Assembly (NCBI GenBank): GCA_041672395.1
Contig: JBAYZS010000003.1
Span: forward strand, 23,691-87,690
Direction of reading: 5' to 3'
DNA from: UBA5287 sp041672395
GTDB taxonomy: Bacteria; Bacteroidota; Bacteroidia; Bacteroidales; Dysgonomonadaceae
DNA length: 64,000 nt
Within the stretch, counting starts at the first letter, position 1, and each line of letters starts with the position of its first letter. The translations under genes and the position numbers were made by a program. The notes under the pieces were generated by a model. The model had not been told where the DNA came from. It saw only the letters and a list, made by a program, of their open reading frames with translations, and made no database searches. Of this stretch, positions 24,399 to 32,974 are shown in pieces.

Positions 24399-26342
24399 TT
24401 ATTCTTCTATTCGTTCAAGTGTGATTAATGTGAGCTCAAACAAATTAGCTTTCCCTTTGTCTCTGACATGAACCGTAATTGAGTTTATTTGAGGAGTAAG
24501 TTGAATATCCCCAACATAAACATTCTCTCTGTAGCCATCTTTATCAGACTTAGTGGAAATCCAATCCGACAGTTGATTTTGTCGTTGCCATATCTGAAAA
24601 TCAGCACCCTTGGGACTCTCGTGATAATTAAGCAATACTTTATATTTGCCTTCAGGTACATCGGTTAGTTTTACTCTTACTGCTCCTTTTCCATAAGATG
24701 AGATAGCCAATCCTCTGTCCAGTATAACCTGAATGCCCCGTTCAAGGGTGATCTCCATTAACTGAGGGAAGAACACATGTTTGTTGGGTAGATATACTTC
24801 TCTCAATTCTTCAGTCGGTTCCATTCGGTTTTTGAGCGGTTGATCAGCATAAAAGAATGCTGTTGAAGCATAATCAACCGGAAAATTGTTCCCCACTTCT
24901 CCATGTTCCATAGCAAGATAAATCTCTTTTTCGAAAGAGAGTTTATCGGAAAGAAAGAAACGGTAAGCACCCGTCCGGTTCATCGGTAATGAGTAGTCTA
25001 GTGAGCCATGAAGCGGCATGCTAATTCCACTGTCCCAACGGTCCAAAAGTGCATACCAGCCACCATTATAATAATCCTCTGATCCGGTGCCATGCATCCG
25101 CATTTTACCATCTACATATGTAGAATCATCTCCTTCCCAAAATAAGGTCATACCCGGTCGCAGTCCCTGTGCATGATGAATAGTTCCAACATAATGGCCT
25201 TTGCCTTGAGTTTTCAGAAAGGTGAAGAATTGACCGACTTCTGGTTTTTCGCGTCTCCACAATGTGTAAAGTTTTCCTTCCTCTTTTTTATCACGTTTAT
25301 TATCGTTGTAATATACTTTTGCCGTCACGGATACAGGGTTCTGTTGAACACCTTCCCGCTTTTTATATATCAGCTTCATCTCTGCCGATTTGTCGTATGG
25401 CATCGGGAGATAACTGTAGTTGGTGGTTCCATGGCGTCCCATAATAATGCTACGCATTGCCGGTTTTCCAAATGCATATCCGAAGAAATCAGCTACCGGT
25501 GCATAAATTGCTTCTACTGGTTCGTTATCCCATTTGGCTGACAAGATGATGTCTTTGTAAAATCCTTCAAATGACGTACCACCATCGATATCAAAACCTG
25601 CGATGCGACCACCTTCAGACTTGTCAAAAAATGTAACCTCTTCACCTGGAAGGATGGTAAAAGTCTTTACTTCTGTTTGGAGTTGAGTCGACTTTCCAAA
25701 AGCGTATTGATTGACAGTAGGTGATATGTTGCCCCATAAAGTGTTCACCTCTGACAATAATTGTTTGTCTGTTTCAGAAAAAACACCTGTCCAGCTTTCT
25801 ACATTTAACCTCGGTAGTTTGCGGTATTGAATCTGATGAAACATGATCTTTTCTCCTTGAAACACAATCTTAAGTGATTTCTTGAATGGGATTGGAATAT
25901 AGCAGTAATATCCACCAATTTCGTTACCCACAACCGGTTTAACAAACGGATACACCTTACCTGAAAAGAGATCAATAAACTTTATTTTCAAACGTGGTTC
26001 CTTTTCACCATCAAAATAGAAAGCAAGCGTATCTTCAGTTGGAGTGGGGGTCCAGATTCGGTTTACAACACCCGGACCTTCAAACTCTGCCAGAACCAAA
26101 TTGTCTTTTTCTTTGCGGATGTATGAGTACTTACCCGAGAATCCATCATCATTACCTCCAGTCCTGTCATAACTTGATTCCTGGTCAATCAACTGGTTAT
26201 GTCGGTAACGGGGAAGTTGATCCACACTTTTTAATTGTTTTACCTCATCACTCCAATGATAGGTATTATTTTGACTTTGTGCCTGAAAAACTCCTGCCAG
26301 AAACAGAATTGCAACTAAAATTTTTAATGAGACTCTTTTCAT
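24399..26342 (-). CDS. Secreted DUF2961 / GH172-family glycosidase (long form)
   Basis: The protein has 647 residues with a signal peptide (residues 1-23, ending AQSQ). The DUF2961 core spans about residues 45-395. GPGVVNRIWTPTPTED (about 89-104) and the acidic motifs LFWEGDDSTYVDGK and MHGTGSEDYYNGGW (about 401-429) are the GH172 active-site signatures, each supplying a Glu. GH172 enzymes act on alpha-D-fructofuranosides and alpha-D-arabinofuranosides. The C-terminal 180 residues are a beta-sandwich that may bind carbohydrate. It lies 19 bases after the shorter paralogue at 26362-27552 and 10 bases before the toroid gene. Exo-D-arabinofuranosidase is the inference from the neighbouring D-arabinose genes. 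Confidence 0.85.
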   Translation of the reverse strand: MKRVSLKILVAILFLAGVFQAQSQNNTYHWSDEVKQLKSVDQLPRYRHNQLIDQESSYDRTGGNDDGFSGKYSYIRKEKDNLVLAEFEGPGVVNRIWTPTPTEDTLAFYFDGEKEPRLKIKFIDLFSGKVYPFVKPVVGNEIGGYYCYIPIPFKKSLKIVFQGEKIMFHQIQYRKLPRLNVESWTGVFSETDKQLLSEVNTLWGNISPTVNQYAFGKSTQLQTEVKTFTILPGEEVTFFDKSEGGRIAGFDIDGGTSFEGFYKDIILSAKWDNEPVEAIYAPVADFFGYAFGKPAMRSIIMGRHGTTNYSYLPMPYDKSAEMKLIYKKREGVQQNPVSVTAKVYYNDNKRDKKEEGKLYTLWRREKPEVGQFFTFLKTQGKGHYVGTIHHAQGLRPGMTLFWEGDDSTYVDGKMRMHGTGSEDYYNGGWYALLDRWDSGISMPLHGSLDYSLPMNRTGAYRFFLSDKLSFEKEIYLAMEHGEVGNNFPVDYASTAFFYADQPLKNRMEPTEELREVYLPNKHVFFPQLMEITLERGIQVILDRGLAISSYGKGAVRVKLTDVPEGKYKVLLNYHESPKGADFQIWQRQNQLSDWISTKSDKDGYRENVYVGDIQLTPQINSITVHVRDKGKANLFELTLITLERIEE

Positions 26343-26361
26343 TGTTATTCTTTATATGATT

Positions 26362-27552
26362 TCATTCATTACCCCACAAATTAGGATCATTACCTTTTGA
26401 TTTTCTCCATGCATCGCGCCATTTATGAATATCCATGTGATTAATAAATGGTTTTAGTGCTCGTTGAGCTTTTGTCGGTGCAGGAGTAAGAGCTACTGCA
26501 CTATCTTGATACCAGTAAGCTACTGAAGCCAGATCCAACGTTAAATTATTGTTTGAACCATGCTCAATTGTTCCTTTTACCTCTGTTTCAAAGAATATGG
26601 GATCATTAATGAAGAAACGATAAACATGAGTACGACCAAGCCAGCCAACATCGTTATTTACACGTGGATAGCCAAAATAGGGATGTGAAAATGGTTCCTT
26701 TGGACACCATGACGTGTTGAAAAAATCTTCGGTGCCTGTTCCAATTAAAGAAGGGGATTTTTCTCCATCAATAAACCACATATCATCTCCTTCTCCATAC
26801 CACATTGGAGTAGGTGAATGCACATAGTAATTTATACCAATAAAATGTCCTTTTCCTTTTGTGTTGATGAAAACATAATTTTGTTCTCCCGTTTTGTTAG
26901 GATGTTGTGCTCCGGTAAGCCCCCATTCAGTCTCTCCTTCAGGAAGAGCATCTGTAAGATTATGGTTGTACCAGGCATGAAAACGTCCCATATCTTCAGG
27001 TAGCTTATCCATTTGTAAATAATCTACATAAAAATAGAATGCGTTGATAGTCTTATCAGTCTGATTTTCAATTTCTATTCGGGCACCTTTAGCAAATGGC
27101 ATTGCAAAATAACTTGTTAGACCTGTTCCGTTTTCAGGTCCGGCCGAAAGTGGAAAGGAGGCGTAGTTATATCGTTCATCCCATCCTTGTCCAAAGAAAG
27201 GTCCGATAGGTGATTCAACTGATGGATAATCGTTTCCATCCCAATACATTCTGATGATAATATCATTTCTGCTCAGTTCATCCGGAGGAGGGGCAATTGT
27301 AATCCAAATGTGATTGATTACTCCTGCTCCTTTAATCTCAGCGATAGTTCTTTTTTCTCCCGGCGCAAATGTTTCCAGATGATCTCTGTTTCCTCCCGTT
27401 GGATCAGTACTGGAAATTCGTTTATTTTTAATTCCTGTTTTTAGCTTTGCCAAATCTAACATTTCTCCGGTCATATTTTCTTGAGCAATCGCAGGAAAAC
27501 TAAACAGTAAAACCAATAGGAGTGACAAACTTTTTTTTAATAAATTCTTCAT
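26362..27552 (-). CDS. Secreted DUF2961 / GH172-family glycosidase (short form)
   Basis: The start is placed at the ATG at 27552 (396 aa), because the next upstream in-frame start would overlap fucI and would put 15 residues before the signal peptide MKNLLKKSLSLLLVLLFSFP. The mature protein is the GH172 core alone. GAGVINHIWITIAPP (about residues 75-89), MWYGEGDDMWFIDGEKSP and LIGTGTEDFFNTSWCPKEP carry the two expected catalytic Glu residues. Unlike the neighbour it lacks the C-terminal beta-sandwich. Two GH172 paralogues side by side suggest different linkages or chain positions in one furanan. It lies 14 bases after fucI. Confidence 0.87.
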   Translation of the reverse strand: MKNLLKKSLSLLLVLLFSFPAIAQENMTGEMLDLAKLKTGIKNKRISSTDPTGGNRDHLETFAPGEKRTIAEIKGAGVINHIWITIAPPPDELSRNDIIIRMYWDGNDYPSVESPIGPFFGQGWDERYNYASFPLSAGPENGTGLTSYFAMPFAKGARIEIENQTDKTINAFYFYVDYLQMDKLPEDMGRFHAWYNHNLTDALPEGETEWGLTGAQHPNKTGEQNYVFINTKGKGHFIGINYYVHSPTPMWYGEGDDMWFIDGEKSPSLIGTGTEDFFNTSWCPKEPFSHPYFGYPRVNNDVGWLGRTHVYRFFINDPIFFETEVKGTIEHGSNNNLTLDLASVAYWYQDSAVALTPAPTKAQRALKPFINHMDIHKWRDAWRKSKGNDPNLWGNE

Positions 27553-27566
27553 GATCTTAAGTATAT

Positions 27567-29342
27567 TTATTTGTATAATGGACCAAAAGTAGCACAAGCA
27601 CGATAATCTGCTCCTTCGTTATCTGATCCGAATGAACTCCAAGTCGACGGACGGAAAATTTTGTTTTCGTCTACATTATGCATGTTTACTGGGATTGAAA
27701 GGGTTGAACATAAGGTGATTAAGTCTGCTCCAATATGGCCATAACTGATGGCGCCATGGTTCGCTCCCCAATAATTCATAACTGAATATACATCTGCAAA
27801 ACGACCTTTTCCGGTTGTTCGTGGTATAAAGAAGGTCGATGGCCACGTTTTGTCGGTTCGTTTATCAATGATATCAAAAACGTCGTCAGGAAAGGTAGCG
27901 GTCCAACCTTCAGCAATCTGCATGACAGGACCTAAACCTTTTACTAGATTGATACGGCACATTGTAACTGGCATTCCATGTCGGGTAATAAACTTGGAAG
28001 AATAACCGCCACCTCTCATATATTCAAGGTTTGAAGGATACCATGTCGTAGCATCTAACATTTTGTCAACTTCTTTTTTAGTTATTTCCCAAAATGGTTT
28101 CATAACTGGATTACCTTCACTGTCGGATTGTTGACCGCTTCCATCTAAAGTACATGAACCTGAATTAATTAAATGAATGGCTCCGTCTTTTAATAATCCG
28201 TCTGGTTTCCAGCCGCTTACTCTTTCTATTGCTGTTGGACTCCAATAGGTTCTTACGTCTGCAAACATTTGAGAAGTGTTTGTGAGTAGATGATTGAACA
28301 ACATACTGATTCCATTCAAATGGTCGTCTTCTGTAGCGAATATAAATGCTTCTCGTATTCCATTCCAGTCGAATGAGGAATTTAATATTGCTTCTGAAAA
28401 ATCACCGTCTGGCAAAAAATCTGTCCATTGTCTTTGTCCCTGAAATCCACCCGCAATTGCATTATGTCCAAGTGCTTCTTCTCCCCAACCCATTTCGTCA
28501 AGTTTGGGATTACCAAACATTAGGTCTCTCATAATCAAGGTCATCTTAACAACAAACTCCCAGTCCTTGTCTTTTTGTTCTCTCGAGTGAATCAAATGGG
28601 GGGGATTATAGTCTTCTCCTTCACGACTCATGCAATTCTCTTTTGTCCATGTCATGGCTTTTTGAAATTCTTCTTTGTCATATATCTCAAGTTGTATGCG
28701 ACGGAGTATCTCACTTGAATCAACAAATTCAGTTCGCATGCCAAGATATTCTTGAAGAAAATCGGGGTTGACCATCGAGCCGCCAATGCCCATAGAAACT
28801 GAACCAATCGCTAAATATGATTTTCCTTTCATCTGGGCTAAAGCTAATCCGGCGCGGGCAAATCGAAGTAGTTTTTCTTTTACATCTTCTGGAATAGTGG
28901 GATCGCCTACATCCTGAACATCTCTGCCATATATTCCAAATGTTGGTAATCCCTTTTGATTATGGACTGCTAATGCAGCTGCCAAATAAACAGCTCCCGG
29001 ACGTTCTGTTCCATTAAAACCCCAAATAGCTTTTGGAATATTTGGATTCATGTCTATTGTTTCAGATCCATAACACCAGCATGAAGAAACTGAAAGTGAG
29101 AGCCCAACATTCTCTCTTTCAAATTTTTCGGCACACATTGATGCTTCTTTCACACCACCAATGCATGTATTTGCTATTACACATTGAACCGGACTTCCGT
29201 CGGGATACTTTAGCGTTTCCTTGTATAGTTTTTCTACTTTTTTGGCAAGATTCATAGTTGTTTCTTCCAATGATTCTCTGATACCTTTTCTTCGACCATC
29301 AATAACGGGACGAATTCCAATTTTTGGATAACTTGTTTTCAT
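27567..29342 (-). CDS. fucI: L-fucose isomerase-type enzyme, probable D-arabinose isomerase
   Basis: This aldose-ketose isomerase has 591 residues, the same length as E. coli FucI, which also converts D-arabinose to D-ribulose. The N terminus PKIGIRPVIDGRRKGIRESL is the family start. FIFATEDDHLNGISMLFNHL and the C-terminal NHGAISYGHIGADLITL hold the metal and catalytic residues (Glu, Asp, His), and the ending DYRACATFGPLYK is conserved. It starts 58 bases after the LacI-type regulator and precedes the GH172 pair. With a ribulokinase but no fuculokinase or fuculose-phosphate aldolase in the window, D-arabinose is favoured over L-fucose as the natural substrate. That choice is inference. Confidence 0.88.
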   Translation of the reverse strand: MKTSYPKIGIRPVIDGRRKGIRESLEETTMNLAKKVEKLYKETLKYPDGSPVQCVIANTCIGGVKEASMCAEKFERENVGLSLSVSSCWCYGSETIDMNPNIPKAIWGFNGTERPGAVYLAAALAVHNQKGLPTFGIYGRDVQDVGDPTIPEDVKEKLLRFARAGLALAQMKGKSYLAIGSVSMGIGGSMVNPDFLQEYLGMRTEFVDSSEILRRIQLEIYDKEEFQKAMTWTKENCMSREGEDYNPPHLIHSREQKDKDWEFVVKMTLIMRDLMFGNPKLDEMGWGEEALGHNAIAGGFQGQRQWTDFLPDGDFSEAILNSSFDWNGIREAFIFATEDDHLNGISMLFNHLLTNTSQMFADVRTYWSPTAIERVSGWKPDGLLKDGAIHLINSGSCTLDGSGQQSDSEGNPVMKPFWEITKKEVDKMLDATTWYPSNLEYMRGGGYSSKFITRHGMPVTMCRINLVKGLGPVMQIAEGWTATFPDDVFDIIDKRTDKTWPSTFFIPRTTGKGRFADVYSVMNYWGANHGAISYGHIGADLITLCSTLSIPVNMHNVDENKIFRPSTWSSFGSDNEGADYRACATFGPLYK

Positions 29343-29400
29343 TTCTATTTAGTATTTAAATGTAAATTGTTAAACTGAATCACTAATTTTTTTATAAAAC

Positions 29401-30399
29401 TTATTCACGAACTTCCAATTCTGCTTCAATAATGCAGTTCTTAATTTCGTAATTTTTCATCTCCATCTGGTCTGTAAGTAATTGCATTGCATTTTTTGCC
29501 ATTTCTTCGATAGGCTGTTTAATAAAAGGAATATTTAATGGTAGAATATAAAAGGCATCACTCTCATCGAAGCACATTAACTGAATATCGCTTTGATATT
29601 GTTTTTGTTTGTATAATTCCTTGATGCCACTTATTGAAATAGAGTTTGTTGTAAAATAGATTGCGTCTATAGTTGGCTCGTTAGATAATAATTCATGAAT
29701 GACTTTTTCCATATCACTATTCAAAAATTCATACCGGACCATTTTTATGTTTTTTTCATTGTAAAAATTAGCATTTTTAGTTGCTTCAACATATCCTCTA
29801 TTTCGTTCATTTATATGAAACTGAGTCTGTTTATAAGTGATAAGAGCAATATTTTTAAAGCCTTTTTCAATTAGTTTTGAAATAGCATAATACGAAATTT
29901 CGAAATTATTAATTAATACTGAACATACATTAATTTCTGGAAAGTTTCTGTCGACCAGCACCAACGGAATTTTTTCATTTGCCAAATATTGGATAGTTTT
30001 TTCACTACCGGCAGGAGGGGTAATAACAAAACCATCTACTTGTCTTGATTTCAATAGATTAACCATCTTGTCCATCTCTGATGATTCCTCATTTGTGTTA
30101 GCAATGATTACAGCATAACCTTTTTTTTCGGCCTCATTTTGTATATATAATGCAAGCTTACCAAAAAAAACATTTGAAATATCCGCAACAATTAAACCAA
30201 TTGTTGCGGATTTACCTATCTTCAAACCCTTGGCAAAGGAATTAGGAGTGTAATGTAATTCTTCGGCCTTTTCAAGTATCTTTTTAGAGGTTTCTTCGCT
30301 AACCCTCCCTTTTATGTTTTTTCCATTCAATACAAGAGACACTGTAGCGATAGAAACTCCAATTTCATCGGCAATATATTTCAAGGATATTTTTTCCAT
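29401..30399 (-). CDS. LacI-family transcriptional regulator
   Basis: The protein has 332 residues. The N-terminal helix-turn-helix reads SLKYIADEIGVSIATVSLVL (residues 4-23), with the hinge helix at about 46-58 (HYTPNSFAKGLKIG), followed by a periplasmic-binding-protein-like sugar domain from ATIGLIVADISNVFFGKLAL on. It lies inside the operon, between the broken DUF4185 gene and fucI, so it is probably autoregulated with the genes it controls. The ligand would be a breakdown product of the target glycan, perhaps D-arabinose or an oligosaccharide. A candidate operator lies between the promoter boxes at 35570-35584. Confidence 0.93.
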   Translation of the reverse strand: MEKISLKYIADEIGVSIATVSLVLNGKNIKGRVSEETSKKILEKAEELHYTPNSFAKGLKIGKSATIGLIVADISNVFFGKLALYIQNEAEKKGYAVIIANTNEESSEMDKMVNLLKSRQVDGFVITPPAGSEKTIQYLANEKIPLVLVDRNFPEINVCSVLINNFEISYYAISKLIEKGFKNIALITYKQTQFHINERNRGYVEATKNANFYNEKNIKMVRYEFLNSDMEKVIHELLSNEPTIDAIYFTTNSISISGIKELYKQKQYQSDIQLMCFDESDAFYILPLNIPFIKQPIEEMAKNAMQLLTDQMEMKNYEIKNCIIEAELEVRE

Positions 30400-30455
30400 A
30401 ATATTTCTCTTTTAATTTTTCTATTGAATTTAAATAAACGTATAGAGTTATAAGA

Positions 30456-31613
30456 TTAATTATTGCTAGCTATATCCACGCTCATCAAAAAAACGTTATA
30501 TGGCTCCCATAAAGACATCAGAAAATAAAGTTTATCTTCATGTATCTTTAAAGGATGTATAAATGCACAATATAATCCGGGATATTCATTATCAGAAACC
30601 AATATTTTTGGTTTGCTCCACTCCGTAATATTATCTGCATCCCTATATACTATAGCATGTTTCCTTTGAGGATTATTGGGGTCGCATGCATAATCATAAT
30701 TATGGGTTAAAATCCATTTATTATATTTTTCGTGATATATTAGAGACGCTTCACCAACGGGAGCCGGAATAATCGGAGTTGCTTCATTTTCATTGCCCTT
30801 AATCCATTGCTTAGATCTTCCGTTCCAATATTCATATTCGTTCATCTTCAATATATTATCCTCTTTAAAACGAGCAAGATAACCATCATCTCCTCTTCCT
30901 GAACATGTTCCAATCATATAAACAATGCCATCTTTCTTTGCATAAGTTACCTGTGAAAAATGACTTAAAGGATTAAAAGTTATTTCCTCTTTTCTTTGCC
31001 ATGTTTTTCCATTATCTTAGGAGGCGTTAAGAGATGAAAAATTCGTAAGCCAAGAACAATCATGACCTGCCCAATCGTGAATATTCATATAATGAACATA
31101 ATCAACTCCGTTTGCGCGAATTGCAGATGTAGGTATCGAAGTTTGATACTTTTCGGGATTTGTTTTACCTCCTGCAATAATTTCTCGTGCTTTTCCATCT
31201 AAATCTAATGCCATTCCAGAAATAGATAATCCATCTTCTAAGTTTGTGTCTTCTGAAAATGCCAAAACATTAGAACGCCAGTTAGAACCATTTCCACCTC
31301 CGCCATTTAGAAATGGTCGAAACCCCTCGCCATGGGTATCACCAAAGAATATTCCGATTTTATCTCCATCCATATGCCACATAATACCTAAATCAGTTCC
31401 TAAAACATCATAAGTCGCAGTATTATTAGGATTAGGAAAATTTTCATCGGGCATCGAATTCCCGGTAACACGGGCAATTCGTTTGAGATTTGAAATATTA
31501 ATAGATGGCTCTTTAATTATTTGTACTTTATCGGCATTACTATTATTTTTTTTTATCATCGTTTGAACATGCAATTAACAAAAGTGAGATTAAAAGAATG
31601 AATATATTTCCAT
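30456..31613 (-). pseudogene. Disrupted DUF4185 / GH183-type endo-D-arabinanase lipoprotein gene
   Basis: Two open frames, 31017-31574 and 30456-30917, are in the same reading frame and are separated only by TAA at 31017-31019. Read through, the join is LNAS-stop-DNGKTWQRKE, and the TAA stands where SxDNGKTW is normal, so GAA or AAA to TAA is likely. The 5' end is also damaged. A good lipoprotein signal (ILLISLLLIACSNDDKKK, Cys codon 31567-31569) is in another frame and would join the rest if the A9 tract at 31546-31554 were A8. The nearest ATG (31611-31613) needs one more base to enter the signal frame. DUF4185 motifs seen are GTDLGIMWHMDGDKIGIFFG, SNWRSNVLAFS and ARFKEDN. DUF4185 contains GH183 endo-D-arabinanases. 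Sequencing error could explain the indels. Confidence 0.75.
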
Positions 31614-31615
31614 AT

Positions 31616-32974
31616 TTATTGCAATTGAATTGTATATAATAATTCTCCTGTTTCTCCGACCATATTTCCTTGAGAGGGCATGAAACTAGTCACAATAAAT
31701 CGATTTTGATCTATTTGAGCAATGCCCGGATTTGCAAAAGAAGTAGAGCCTAAATTTGTATTTGGATTTAATTGATAATAAAATAATCCATTTCCAAATA
31801 AAATACGCCAGCTACTCCAATCATGTTGTATATATTGAGCCTCAATAAGTATATAATCACCATCTCTTCTGAAACTAGTTCTTGCACCTATATTGCCTTT
31901 AAAACCCATATTTTGGATATTATTATTTGAAATTATATCTTTCCAAGCTTTCCATTCGCTGAAATTCTGAATAATTCCAAATGCTTGTTGGTCATGTATA
32001 ATGTTTTCATAATAATGGAACCCTAATAAAATATAAGAATTAGAAGGAGTATTACCTTCTATTTTCCTGATATCAGGTGTCCCTTCTGCTGTTGGAGCAA
32101 ACGTACGAGTTATAGATTTATCATAAGATGGATTATTAATAATTAAGTCATCATATGAATTATAAAATCTTAATTGAACATTATTTGAACCTTGTATTAC
32201 ATCCTGTTCGTTAGCAACTAGATATCCATTTCCCCATTTTTCAATATCACCTTGATGAGCCCTGTCTCCTAATTCTGTTATGTAAGTCCAACTTTTCAAG
32301 TCGTTACTTCCTGAAAGATACAATTTAAATCTACCATCATTGACCATTGAATGAGAGACACCCAGATATGTGAATTTTTCATCAGCTTTCACTATTCGCA
32401 AAACATCCATTGTGATATTTCTATTATCCTTTAAACCAAAAATAGGATTACTGTTTTTGATTGAATTTAATTTATTGATTAAATTATTAGTCTGAGGATT
32501 CTTTCTAAACCACCATTCATAAGCAATGTTCAGATTTACTGCAATAGCTTTAGATTCTAATTCATTTTGAGTTCTACCTGTATTGACAGTATTTAAATCA
32601 ACAATTAAGCTATAATAATCTTTCAATGTCATTAAAGAGAGTTCATTCGTTTTGTATCCATAATCCAAAAGGAATTTATATGACATTGAAGCTAAACATA
32701 AATCATTGTCGCTCATTGATTTTAATTCAACTGATGGCGAAGCACTTATTTTTTCTAAATTAGAAATCAAAGAGTTTCGTTTCTCATTATATGAAGTGGT
32801 CATTATAAATGAAAGTGGAGACCAATCCATATAAAGAAGAGTTTTGACTAAGATATCTTCATTTTTAATTATAGGTTTTGTTTGAGAATTATTCTCGATA
32901 TTCTCTTTTGAACAACCCGGAATTGCTATTAATAAGGATAATAGTAAGAGTGTATATTTTATAAGTTTTACCAT
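31616..32974 (-). CDS. Lipoprotein with probable five-bladed beta-propeller, unknown function
   Basis: I do not recognise the family. The protein has 452 residues. A signal peptide with lipobox ends AIPGC (Cys at residue 21), so it is membrane-anchored and probably surface exposed. Residues about 30-185 are helical and hold WSPLSFIMTTSYNEKRNSLI; from about 190 on, repeated beta segments such as YLGVSHSMVNDGRFKLYLSG, LVANEQDVIQGSNNVQLRFY and YILLGFHYYENIIHD resemble the blades of GH43/GH32-type propellers. No catalytic triad is claimed. It overlaps the 726-residue TIM-barrel gene by 7 bases and ends 2 bases before the first ATG of the broken DUF4185 gene, so all three are translated from one message. 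Confidence 0.5.
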   Translation of the reverse strand: MVKLIKYTLLLLSLLIAIPGCSKENIENNSQTKPIIKNEDILVKTLLYMDWSPLSFIMTTSYNEKRNSLISNLEKISASPSVELKSMSDNDLCLASMSYKFLLDYGYKTNELSLMTLKDYYSLIVDLNTVNTGRTQNELESKAIAVNLNIAYEWWFRKNPQTNNLINKLNSIKNSNPIFGLKDNRNITMDVLRIVKADEKFTYLGVSHSMVNDGRFKLYLSGSNDLKSWTYITELGDRAHQGDIEKWGNGYLVANEQDVIQGSNNVQLRFYNSYDDLIINNPSYDKSITRTFAPTAEGTPDIRKIEGNTPSNSYILLGFHYYENIIHDQQAFGIIQNFSEWKAWKDIISNNNIQNMGFKGNIGARTSFRRDGDYILIEAQYIQHDWSSWRILFGNGLFYYQLNPNTNLGSTSFANPGIAQIDQNRFIVTSFMPSQGNMVGETGELLYTIQLQ

